DNA from: Mesorhizobium ventifaucium
GTDB taxonomy: Bacteria > Pseudomonadota > Alphaproteobacteria > Rhizobiales > Rhizobiaceae
DNA length: 64,000 bases
Assembly (NCBI RefSeq): GCF_935822925.1
Contig: NZ_CAKXZS010000023.1
Location: forward strand, 372,001-436,000
Direction of reading: 5' to 3'
Shown here piece by piece: positions 18,445 to 26,320 of the stretch. The translations under genes and the position numbers were made by a program. Numbering within the stretch: the first letter of the stretch is position 1; the number at the start of each line of letters is the position of its first letter. The notes beneath the pieces were generated by a model. It worked only from the letters and a program-made list of their open reading frames with translations. It was not told where the DNA came from and did no database searches.

Positions 18445-18711
18445 CAGCTGGAATTTCCTTGCTTGGTCGCCAATCGTTCGCGCCGAACGCCTAACGTGTA
18501 TGGTTCCCGCGCGTCAAGGCTCCATGGCGATAAAGACGGCAAACTGCCAGTCGCGGTCGAAATCGCCAGCAGCCAGTGAAAGCTGCCGATCGAACGACGC
18601 CCCGGTCGTCAGCACGCAAGGCACCGCAGACGCCCGCTCACGGCGCAGGGCTCAACCTCAGGTTGAACCGCCGAGGATAGGGTTGAAGCGTGCCGCCACC
18701 GCAATAGATTT

Positions 18712-18795
18712 CGGGTACCGGAGAGTACAGTGCCTTATTCGGGTACCGGAGAGTACAGTGCCTTATTCGGGTACCGAAGAGTACGGTGCCTTGGA
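18712..18795 (+). repeat. Three 28-bp tandem repeats upstream of the AraC-type gene
   Basis: Units start at 18712, 18740 and 18768; each reads CGGGTACCGGAGAGTACAGT followed by GCCTTATT, and the third is slightly diverged. Each carries two GTAC half-sites in near-dyad order. The array ends 25 bp before the GTG start of the regulator. It could be an operator array for autoregulation, or only a slippage product. Confidence 0.85.
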
Positions 18796-18819
18796 GGGTG
18801 TTCCTCACAGGAGAGGCTC

Positions 18820-19617
18820 GTGACGTCTGACGACAACACACCCGTCCTTTCCGGGGCAATCGGGGAATACCGCGAGTTCGATCCTCCGGCCGCACTCGAA
18901 GGGCATTTCCAATGTGCCTGGTCCAATACATTGCGACCGGACGCGGCATTGCGACCGGACGCGGGGAGCCTATCGGCCGTGGTCCCCGACGGCTGCGTCG
19001 ACATCACCTGGATCGACGGCGATCTGGTCGTGGCGGGCCCCGACGTGGAGGTTGCCCTCTCTACGCTGACTTCAGGCTCTACGGTTATCGGCTCCCGCTT
19101 CCGACCGGGTGCGGCAAGCCGGTGGCTCGGTCTGCCGATGTCGGAAATCGTCGGCGGCCGGGTGGCGCTCAGCCACTTCTGGGGAGCGCTGGCGCGCGAA
19201 ATCGCCCAAAAAATTGGCGATGCGTCCTCCACGGTGGGGCGGATGCGGGCGATGCAAGCGGCACTGTGCAGGCTTGCGCCAGATGTCGAGCCGCCGCCTC
19301 CCGACATGGGATTTGCCTTCAACGCGCTGAGAACCGAATCCGCCGGCCCGGGCATGGCGGTGATCCTCGACCGGCTCGACGTCAGCCCGCGAACGCTTCG
19401 CCGCCGCTGCCGGGAAGCTTTCGGCTATGGTCCGAAGACGCTCGACCGCATTCTCCGCTTCCAGCGGTTCCTGAACCTGGCGCGGCAGGCCACCGAGCCG
19501 CGCCTGGCCGATCTTGCGTTCGAGGCGGGTTATTCCGACCAGGCCCATCTGACGCGCGAGGTGCGGCGCCTGTCGGGCTTCTCGCCGGCGACGGTTCTGC
19601 GACAGCTCAGCGCCTGA
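18820..19617 (+). CDS. AraC-family transcriptional regulator
   Basis: A 265-residue regulator. The N-terminal DUF6597-like ligand domain contains LSAVVPDGCVDITWIDGDLVVAGPD and GSRFRPGAASRWLGLPMSEI. The C-terminal AraC DNA-binding domain has two helix-turn-helices (LDRLDVSPRTLRRRCREAFGYGPKTL and LADLAFEAGYSDQAHLTREV). GTG 18820 is chosen for its AGGAGAGGCTC ribosome site; the upstream open frame only covers the tandem repeats. An 18-bp in-frame duplication (18931-18966) doubles LRPDAA. It probably controls the two small genes downstream. Confidence 0.88.
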   Translation: MTSDDNTPVLSGAIGEYREFDPPAALEGHFQCAWSNTLRPDAALRPDAGSLSAVVPDGCVDITWIDGDLVVAGPDVEVALSTLTSGSTVIGSRFRPGAASRWLGLPMSEIVGGRVALSHFWGALAREIAQKIGDASSTVGRMRAMQAALCRLAPDVEPPPPDMGFAFNALRTESAGPGMAVILDRLDVSPRTLRRRCREAFGYGPKTLDRILRFQRFLNLARQATEPRLADLAFEAGYSDQAHLTREVRRLSGFSPATVLRQLSA

Positions 19618-19685
19618 GCTGACCGTTTCGTTCAATACGCGACCGCCAACTCGGCCTAGTCTGCCTTCGTTGAAAGGAGGCAGAT

Positions 19686-20084
19686 ATGACCATCTACAGA
19701 TCCCGCATCATCACCGTGTCCATCGACCGGGACTGGCGCGAAGTCTATGACTTCGCCTCTATCCCTGAGAATTTCCAGCGCTGGGCGGCAGGCCTCGGCA
19801 GGCGCTTCGAACGATTAGGCGAGGAATGGACCGCGGAGGACCCCGACGGTCGGCTCATCCGCATCCGCTTCTCCCGGCCAAACGAATACGGTGTCCTCGA
19901 TCACATCGTCTTTGCCGAGGACAAGGAAACCCGCAATGCGATGCGCGTGGTTGCCAACGGGACCGGCGCGGAGGTCATGTTCGTGCTCTTGAGGACGCCG
20001 GACATGACGGAGGAGATATTCGCTGCCGACGCGGAGGCCGTGCAGCGTGACCTCAACACCCTGAAGGGAATGCTCGAACGCTGA
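19686..20084 (+). CDS. SRPBCC (START-like) family protein
   Basis: A 132-residue cytoplasmic protein with the helix-grip fold: YRSRIITVSIDRDWREVYDFASIPENFQRWAAGLG at the start, RIRFSRPNEYGVLDHIVF in the centre, and a C-terminal helix (AADAEAVQRDLNTLKGMLE). Such proteins bind small hydrophobic ligands; no catalytic residues can be assigned. GAAAGGAGGCAGAT precedes the ATG, a very strong ribosome site. It lies between the AraC regulator and a VOC protein and is likely co-transcribed with both. Confidence 0.86.
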   Translation: MTIYRSRIITVSIDRDWREVYDFASIPENFQRWAAGLGRRFERLGEEWTAEDPDGRLIRIRFSRPNEYGVLDHIVFAEDKETRNAMRVVANGTGAEVMFVLLRTPDMTEEIFAADAEAVQRDLNTLKGMLER

Positions 20085-20113
20085 GCATCCAAAAACCGCG
20101 AAAGGAGAAGATC

Positions 20114-20470
20114 ATGGCCAAATCCAGCAACGACAAGCGCATCGATTATGTCGAGTTTTCCGTCGGCGACATCGCGCGCTCGCGCGACTTCTATGGAAAG
20201 GCGTTCGGCTGGTCCTTCAAGGACTACGGGCCGAGCTATTGCGAGTTCAACGACGGCCGCCTGGCCGGCGGCTTCGCTCTCGGCGGCCAGCGCAAGGCGG
20301 CAGGCGGGCCGCTGGTGATCCTTTATGCCGACAAGCTCGACGAGACCCAGGGCCATGTCGAGGAGGCCGGCGGAAAGATCGTCAAGCCCGCCTATTCCTT
20401 CCCGGGCGGCCGCCGCTTCCACTTTTCCGATCCGGATGGTTACGAGCTGGCGGTGTGGTCGGACAAGTGA
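20114..20470 (+). CDS. VOC-family protein (glyoxalase-like fold)
   Basis: A 118-residue protein with two paired beta-alpha-beta modules: RIDYVEFSVGDIARSRDFYGKAFGW opens the first and VILYADKLDETQGHVEEAGGKIV the second, ending FHFSDPDGYELAVWSDK. The terminal DPDG(Y/N)ELAVW is the usual VOC signature. Metal-dependent detoxification is typical of the superfamily, but the substrate is unknown. RBS AAAGGAGAAGATC. Confidence 0.9.
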   Translation: MAKSSNDKRIDYVEFSVGDIARSRDFYGKAFGWSFKDYGPSYCEFNDGRLAGGFALGGQRKAAGGPLVILYADKLDETQGHVEEAGGKIVKPAYSFPGGRRFHFSDPDGYELAVWSDK

Positions 20471-20732
20471 AGAAGGTGAGGGGGCGCCGAGCCAAGCCCG
20501 GCGCCTCTATCGAATGGTTGGGCCGAATGGTTTAGGCGGGGCCATCGGGACTAATGCCGCTCCCGGCGCCAGGAGCGGAGATTGAACACTGACCGCGCGA
20601 GCCACCAAGGACCGATTGCGCGGCAGGTGTCCCCGCCCTGAACCCCTTGGAGATGCCTGCCGCTGCTGTTGTAACAAATTGTTCTCGCATCGTATAAGGC
20701 TGGCCAGAGGACCATCGCATATCGCACGGCGC

Positions 20733-21314
20733 ATGACGGAACCGACACGAACGACAATACGGCAAAGGCTGTATGCTTTTTTGATCGCTGGCCTGGGCGG
20801 GCTGGCCGCATCGGCAATCTCGTTTTCGATGACGCTCTACGAAGCTGCCCACCCGCCAAAGGCGCCTGTTGTGCAGGCGGGCCAGCAGATCGATACTGGT
20901 CGCTGGTTTGTGACCTTGCGAACGGCACGTGTCGGAACCGTGCCGCCGACAGGCGTTCCCCCATCGCGGCCCGTGCAGCTTGTGATGGTGGATATGGATG
21001 TGGTGAACCGTTCCGCCACCCCCAACAACGTGCTCCATCGCGTCGTCACGCTCAGCGCGCCGGCGCAAAGGCTGCCGATGCCAACGGTTTATCTCAATCG
21101 CGACAAGTATCTGGCGGGATATTTCAATCCCAACATGCCGGAACGCCTGACCATGGCTTAGGAGTGGCCGGCCGGTGTGCCCGTGCCCGACAAGGTGACG
21201 ATCACCGTCACCGGCCAGATCTACAAGTTGCGCGACAATCTCTACGGCGCAAGCGGGTGGTACGACCGTGTTCCCGTTGCGACGGTCGATCTGCCGGTGG
21301 AGAAGGCGCCATGA
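20733..21314 (+). pseudogene. Membrane-anchored protein with in-frame amber stop
   Basis: Encodes MTEPTRTTIRQRLYAFLIAG, one N-terminal membrane helix, then an extracytoplasmic domain (VQAGQQIDTGRWFVTLRTAR, VQLVMVDMDVVNRS). The frame stops at TAG 21159-21161 after MPERLTMA, but the same frame then continues without interruption (EWPAGVPVPDKVTITVTGQI to VDLPVEKAP) for 50 residues up to the next start. One TGG-to-TAG change (Trp to stop) explains this. I do not recognise the family; it is the first of four adjacent disrupted genes. Confidence 0.8.
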
Positions 21315-21902
21315 TGGGGATGGTGCGTTCGGCGCTGGCGCTGTTGTTCGCTGCCGCCGTGCTCTACGGCATGCAGCATACGCGTCCGCTGTACAGCGAC
21401 ATTACATCGCCGATAGTCTCTTCGGGCGGCATGAACAAGCGTGTGGAGGCCCGCGCCTTCGCGCTTTCTCTGGACAGCGCCAGGGTGTCGCATGTTCTCA
21501 ACGTCGAGACCTTCGGCAAGTCAAAGACCTACACGAGTTCCGGCGTCTGGGTTGTGGTGAAGGCGAGGCCGAGGCGAAATTCGAGACCCTGGGTCTCACA
21601 TCGGGCGAGTGCTGAGTCGCAGTGGCGTCCGGTATGTCCTGACCGACCGCGTGCCGGCAACGATCGAAATGATGCCGGGCGATGTCTACCAGCCCGGGCT
21701 GCCACGTCGGGTCCTTCTGGTGTTCGAAGTGCCGGAGGATGCCGTCGCCGGCGGGACCGTCGTGGTCGCACGCACAAAATTGCTGCCGCTCGACGACGAG
21801 ATCCGCGTCGCCACGAATGTTTCCGGCAAAGACATCGAGCCGGCAATCACCATACGCCGAAACGAAGAGAGGCCGCCATGGACTGTTCTCCCGCAAAGGT
21901 GA
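21311..21902 (+). pseudogene. Exported protein of unknown function, two frameshifts
   Basis: The start MMGMVRSALALLFAAAVLYG is a signal or anchor, followed by SDITSPIVSSGGMNKRVEARAF and SSGVWVVVKA. Near 21560 the homologous text shifts frame (EAEAKFETLGLTSGE) and again near 21608 (LSRSGVRYVLTDRVPATIEM through EVPEDAVAGGTVVVA). Reading the three frames in turn gives a continuous ~197-residue protein that ends in the start of the next gene. Its ATG overlaps the stop of the preceding pseudogene, so they were an operon. Function unknown. Confidence 0.78.
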
Positions 21903-22451
21903 CGTCAACGCGGCGAGGCTACTGGCTGAGCATGATGGCGCTGGTGGTCGCACTGCCTGCCGCGCTGGCCGCGCAGACGTGGGGAAGCATCAAGGACTGG
22001 CGCTCCCAACATGCGCGCCAGCCGGTATCTGCGAGCTTGGGCCAGCCGGTCGATTATGCCGGCGCCAGATGGACCGTGACACGCTTCACCAGACTGGCAG
22101 GCAGCGCGGGAAGCGCCGTCGTGCTTGCCGAATTCGAAGCTCTCGCTGCTGACCCGAAAGCGCTCGGCTCGGTACCTTGCGAGGTGCGGCTTTCCGATGG
22201 CAGCGGTCGCGAATGGCGGCCAACCCTGTTTGCCGATCCGGTGGTCAGGAAGCAGTATCCGGAGGCCGAGCAACGGTCCCTGTGTGGCGGCATGGCATTC
22301 GCGGCGACGGAGCCCGGCAAACCGGCACGGATGGCTGCCAGCTTTTCGATTCCGCCTGCGGCGAGCAGCCTCACGCTACAGCCTCACGCTATCGATCGCC
22401 CTCTACTCGGGGCTGCCGAGTTATCTCAGATTCAGCGATCCGCGGACTTGA
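21878..22451 (+). pseudogene. Exported protein, C-terminus frameshifted by a 13-bp duplication
   Basis: MDCSPAKVTSTRRGYWLSMM begins a signal peptide (VVALPAALAAQTW), followed by a soluble domain with GARWTVTRFTRLAGSAGSAV and CEVRLSDGSGREWRPTLF. At 22366-22391 the 13-mer CAGCCTCACGCTA occurs twice in tandem. Removing one copy restores SLTLSIALYSGLPSYLRFSDPRT and a stop at 22451; with the duplication, translation runs on across the opposite-strand gene. Third gene of the disrupted locus, overlapping the tail of the convergent fourth gene. Confidence 0.8.
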
Positions 22452-23681
22452 CGCCATTCGCTTCGCCAGCCAGGGCGACCGCGGTCTCGAGCACGGCTGC
22501 AAGCAGCGCGACCCGGACCGCGTCGAGCAGGAGTCCTCCGTCGAGTTCACTTGGGCTGCCGATGAACAGGCTGATGGCATCGGCGAAGATCTGCCAGGTC
22601 CCGAGATCATGCGCTCCGATCAGCCTCGTCAGGCCGTACCATGCCCAGGCGCCGGCCCACGAAATGGCCTGATAGGCGATGACGAAGGTGACAAGCGTGG
22701 CAAGCCCGGCACTGAGGGTCAGCTTGAGGCAAGTCCAGACCGGCGAGTAGCGGCTGCGGTAGCCGCCAACGAAGTGAGACGCGAAATCCTTCAGCCACTT
22801 CTGCCAGGAGGTTACGCGCGATGGCGCGGGACCGGGAGCGGCCGGCGCGGAAAGTTCATAGCCGTTGATGATCGCCGCCATCACCAGCCAGACAATCGGC
22901 AGCAACGCGAAAAAGAAAAGATTCTGAAGCTGCTCGCCGAAGGGAACCGGCCGGAATTCCACGGGAACGAACTGGCCGGCCGCGGCCGCCTGGCTTATCG
23001 GCGCAAGCAAATCGAGGCTGAGTTGTTGCAGAGCGGCGCCTGCGCCCAAGCCAGCGGATGAACTGGTCCTTCCATACGCCGAGCGCGTAGAGGCCGATGA
23101 AGACCCAGGTTGCGTCCGTCGCTACGATCAGCAGCCGCCAGTAGGGGTGAGAGGCGCGCGCATTCAGTCGCTTGGCGGCCAAACGCACCAGCCAACATAT
23201 GACGATCGACAGTGCCACGCCGCTTAACTGAAGAATGGCGAAGATGTCGACGCTCTTGCCGAGATCGGCTTGGGCGAGCGCCATGCGCGAATATTCGCGA
23301 ACCGTATCCCCAAGAAACCCCAGGCGGCATAATAGGCGAAGAACGGCAGGATCGCAGCGGCGGTAATCGCCAGGACTGGCTCGCGCTTTGTTTCGTCCAC
23401 TCCCTTTTTGGCTTTTTGCCTCAGTGCCGCCACCGCCGGCATATGCGGCCGGAGCACCACGAACATCGTGACCAGCACCGTCAGCTTAGCGAGGACCACC
23501 AGCGACAGCATGACCATTCCGCCCAGCGGGAATTGGTGGCCGATCGTCACGGCGCCCTGAAGCAGCAGACCATGAGCGATCATACCAGGCAGCCGACGAG
23601 CAATAGCTGCGGCCAGCACTGGACAAGCAACCTCGCGGTTAATGCAAGCGGCCGATATATGTCCTTAATTGCCGTGGTCAT
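22432..23681 (-). pseudogene. Multi-spanning membrane protein, about three frameshifts
   Basis: Joining frames gives a ~415-residue membrane protein: MTTAIKDIYRPLALTARLLV, then (shift near 23590) GMIAHGLLLQGAVTIGHQFP and VVLAKLTVLVTMFVVLRPHM, then (shift near 23300) DLGKSVDIFAILQLSGVALS and WRLLIVATDATWVFIGLYAL, then (shift near 23045) ALQQLSLDLLAPISQAAAAG to GVKSADR. Eight or more helices are predicted by eye. It converges on the three-gene set and ends inside the third. The family is not recognised; the Lys/Arg loops suggest an inner-membrane partner of the three anchored proteins. Confidence 0.75.
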
Positions 23682-24025
23682 CGCGTCGGCTTCGTGCTCC
23701 GATCCTGGACTTTAAGAATTTGTTTCACCGAACCGTCCGCCTTCAGACCGTTGCAAATCAAATTCAAACAACCTGGAGTTGAATTCGATCGGAGGTATCG
23801 CAAGTTTACCTCATCCACCTTGCAGGCGATGGGAGCTGCGGTTCCAATCATGGCATTCGGCGTCCGTCAAATCCGTTTCACAGCGCAGCCATGCTCGGCC
23901 AAGTTGTTTCCGAGCGATCGGGTTCCCCGTCATCATCTAAATCAATTCATCAATCCGTCAAAACCCTTGGAATCACAGGGAAGTCGAACCTGGCTGTTAG
24001 CCGCATAAGCAACGTTGCGTTACTG
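23682..24025. other. Intergenic region without recognisable gene
   Basis: This stretch has lower GC than its neighbours. A plus-strand frame of ~100 codons is open, but it has no RBS, start context or recognisable motif. Nothing else seen. Confidence 0.5.
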
Positions 24026-24229
24026 CTATGCCCCTTGCGCAGTCAATAGCTTGTGCTTTTCGAAGATCGCCAGTTTCTGCGGATAAGTGATCCGCACCTT
24101 GGCGTTGCACCCGTCGCATCTGAAGTGCGCGATCGTTTTCAGCGCAGAGCCCTTCCTTACCGCCGGATAGGAGCAATCCGGACAATCGAATGCGAGGGCA
24201 ACATCAGACAGGTCTTCGGCCAAACCCAT
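24026..24229 (-). CDS. Small zinc-ribbon-like protein
   Basis: A 67-residue protein with two Cys pairs, FDCPDCSY and FRCDGCNAK, spaced like a zinc ribbon, and a basic tail (VRITYPQKLAIFEKHKL). ATG 24229 is chosen because AAAGGAG lies seven bases upstream; upstream codons in frame look non-coding. Probably a small metal- or nucleic-acid-binding protein; the partner is unknown. Confidence 0.65.
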   Translation of the reverse strand: MGLAEDLSDVALAFDCPDCSYPAVRKGSALKTIAHFRCDGCNAKVRITYPQKLAIFEKHKLLTAQGA

Positions 24230-24347
24230 TTCCATCTCCTTTGCAAGCGCTGTGGCTACACTCTGGCGAGACTCAAAGGGCAATTAAGATGCCAATCCGG
24301 CTGTGCCAAAGCGGGACTGGAACGATTCGTCTCGGGACGCCGCCCAG

Positions 24348-24581
24348 CTAGCGCGCCGTTTCTGCGCCCTTTGGACGACGAAGCGACCTGACCTTCTCCA
24401 GCAGTTCGCGCTCACTGGTGGTAATGTTTCGGAAGATTGCGACAATCATAACCGCTAAGGCTTCGGCATCCCAGCTTAAAGGGTCGATGTGTTCATCTGC
24501 GCAAACCTGATCGAACACGCGTTCACAAATAGCCAAATCGTGAGGGCTGAGGCGGGTGCGATTGAAACGCCGGCGCGGCAT
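24348..24581 (-). CDS. Small conserved-looking hypothetical protein
   Basis: A 77-residue protein: MPRRRFNRTRLSPHDLAICE, then RVFDQVCADEHIDPLSWDAE and a long helix with EALAVMIVAIFRNITTSERELLEKVRSLRR cut by basic residues. The amphipathic, highly charged sequence with strong codon bias supports a real gene. GAAGG precedes the ATG. Function not recognised; a small helical regulator is possible. Confidence 0.65.
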   Translation of the reverse strand: MPRRRFNRTRLSPHDLAICERVFDQVCADEHIDPLSWDAEALAVMIVAIFRNITTSERELLEKVRSLRRPKGAETAR

Positions 24582-25009
24582 TTGCGAACCTTCGAGGCTC
24601 GCTGCCCGTGCAAAAGAAGCGGGCCTTCGCAACAAACGCGAGCCGTTGAGTGGTTGTTCCCAGCTACAAGCTTTTGTTACGCCGACCAACGGCAGGATCC
24701 GCGTCTCGGCTCCATGCGACGCCAGAAGTGCCTTCGTGGGATGGCGTAAAATTCGTCTGTGGTCGTCATTTGACGACTGTTCAAAGCTGTTTCCGTTGAG
24801 CATTCTCAGCGCCAAGCGCGGGGACGGAGATGTTCTTCAAACAGAATCCAATGGATCATTTGGCAGACGATCCCATTATCCGCTGCGATATCGCAGCTAG
24901 GGTGCTAAAGGCCGCCGAGAGCGATGGAAATCTCCCGATTGCGTGGCGTGTGTTCAGATTGCCGCAAGCTGCAGAAAGACCCTGTCAAACCCGCGCGTCT
25001 CTTGGCCCA
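24582..25009. other. Intergenic region, no recognisable gene
   Basis: Open frames on both strands lack ribosome sites and recognisable motifs. It leads into the family A repeat. Nothing else seen. Confidence 0.5.
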
Positions 25010-25142
25010 ATGCATGTTGCGCAAAAGCCCTTGGTCCTGACCCAGGGCCTGACGCGAGGGTGCGCAGCGGTTTGCGATAACTTGCATAAAAAACAAAAAC
25101 TTAAAGCGCGTCGCATGAATCCGTTCAAATCCGACGCGCTTT
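25010..25142 (+). repeat. Palindromic intergenic repeat, family A (copy 2)
   Basis: Same blocks as 15971-16097 but inverted: ATGCATGTTGCGCAAAAG, a GGTCCTGACCC-type arm, GTGCGCAGCGGTTTGCGATAA and the closing AAAGCGCGTCGC...GACGCGCTTT hairpin. Divergence between copies suggests an old element. Confidence 0.8.
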
Positions 25143-25166
25143 GATGCCGAGCGCGCGGTTTAAGAC

Positions 25167-25217
25167 GGCCGGCGCCGCTTGGGGGCGTTGGGGTAAGGAC
25201 GCTTGACGGCGCCGGCC
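25167..25217. other. Large GC-rich hairpin
   Basis: Arms GGCCGGCGCCG (25167-25177) and CGGCGCCGGCC (25207-25217) form a perfect 11-bp stem around a G-rich 29-base loop. There is no T tract, so it is not an obvious terminator. Confidence 0.6.
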
Positions 25218-25309
25218 AGGCGGATTGGGGTCCGCCGCGTTGGATAGTACCGATCTTGGCAAATCAAGTAATTCCGTTATCGCGGAATGTCAGGAGCGGT
25301 CGACAACGC

Positions 25310-25660
25310 TCAGTCCTTTGCATCGTCATCGTCTTGCACAGAGCCATCGTTTTCATCTGCCAGGCTTTCAACCCCGGCCAGCTGCCGGTCGGCCACTTCT
25401 TTGGCGAGGCCCACCAAGGCGTCGACCTCTTGCATCTGGTCCACGTGACCGCCATTGGCGACGTGTTTCCGGATCCTCTTCAGTTGGTCAGAGGTTCGTC
25501 GCAACGTTTCGGCGATTGACAGCTTCTTGGCCACGCCTGCATCTCCTGCATCCCAACCAACCATCCAGACGAGCAAGCGTTCCGGCGGGAAAGCTTTTGT
25601 GGCAAAAAAGTCGATACTCCATCGACCCGCACGATCCAGCCCCTCTTTTAGGGTGAACAA
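25310..25660 (-). CDS. Hypothetical protein with acidic C-terminus
   Basis: Up to 116 residues. The central part (VAKKLSIAETLRRTSDQLKR, HVDQMQEVDALVGLAKEVAD) is amphipathic helix, and the tail is very acidic (ENDGSVQDDDDAKD). The start is uncertain: the frame opens at TTG 25660 (MFTLKEGLDRAGRWSIDFF) and the first ATG is 25564; neither has a convincing RBS. No family recognised. Confidence 0.55.
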   Translation of the reverse strand: MFTLKEGLDRAGRWSIDFFATKAFPPERLLVWMVGWDAGDAGVAKKLSIAETLRRTSDQLKRIRKHVANGGHVDQMQEVDALVGLAKEVADRQLAGVESLADENDGSVQDDDDAKD

Positions 25661-25679
25661 GCCGTCCTGGCATTAAAGG

Positions 25680-25785
25680 TGCGCCGCAATGGGTCAACAC
25701 GTCTGGCACCGCAATTGCATGGGCAGCAATGGGGGGCGAATGGGGGGGCCCCGCCGCTTCGCAAATGGAGCGGCGGGGCTTTTTT
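25680..25785 (+). ncRNA. Candidate small RNA ending in a strong terminator
   Basis: A plus-strand terminator (25748-25785) stands alone: no plus-strand gene ends within 1 kb upstream and the nearest gene reads away. Upstream sequence is G-rich with repeated GGGCAGCAATGGGG-like blocks. A short untranslated transcript starting near 25650-25690 is an inference; no clear promoter was identified. Confidence 0.3.
25748..25785 (+). terminator. Strong orphan rho-independent terminator
   Basis: Stem GCCCCGCCGC / GCGGCGGGGC (10 bp, perfect), a 12-base loop and a TTTTTT tail. Only the plus-strand side has a T tract. Confidence 0.88.
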
Positions 25786-26320
25786 GCGTTTCAGCCATCA
25801 CCCGTCAGCGGCAGGTGCTGCATGATGAGCCCCTCGCCAAAGATGATGCCGCTGGTGTGCTTGTGGTTCTAATCCGGATCCTGGAAGTCCGCGCCTTCCA
25901 TTGAGCAAGATCGAGCGGCCCGGCAGCCCTATTGGGGGACTATCAGCAGGCCGCCGGGCCTTGACCGCCAGCGGGCTTAAGAGGAGGCGCTGTGCTGGCT
26001 GAGCAAAACCTGCGCTCAAGACAACGCAATAGCATCATTCGAATGAACACTTTCGTCCATCTACATCTCGTTGTTTTTGATGCGGCGTCGCCGCCGGGCA
26101 GGTGAGGGGCGGGTGCCGCTGACTTCTGAGTCGTCCCCCGGGACCGCCGCCAATTCTCTGGGATGAACTTGACGCCAGCTGCTTCGAGCGCAGGAAAGCG
26201 GGACGGACGCCACGGCCTCTAGCGTGTCCGCACCCCACCGATATCTCTTCGAGCCGGCCCGGGAGTCGTTGGGCAGCTCTGTGTGTAACAACTAGTCGGA
26301 TCCTATTTGCAGAATTATGG
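25786..26320. other. Gene-poor region behind the orphan terminator
   Basis: Short open frames occur on both strands but none has a ribosome site or recognisable motif. Nothing else supported. Confidence 0.5.

Noticed and set aside
17543..18711. Riboswitch or mobile element upstream of the TerC gene
   Set aside because: No yybP-ykoY-like structure or inverted-repeat ends were recognised.
24830..25144. 104-codon plus-strand frame
   Set aside because: Its second half consists of the family A palindromic repeat and there is no ribosome site.
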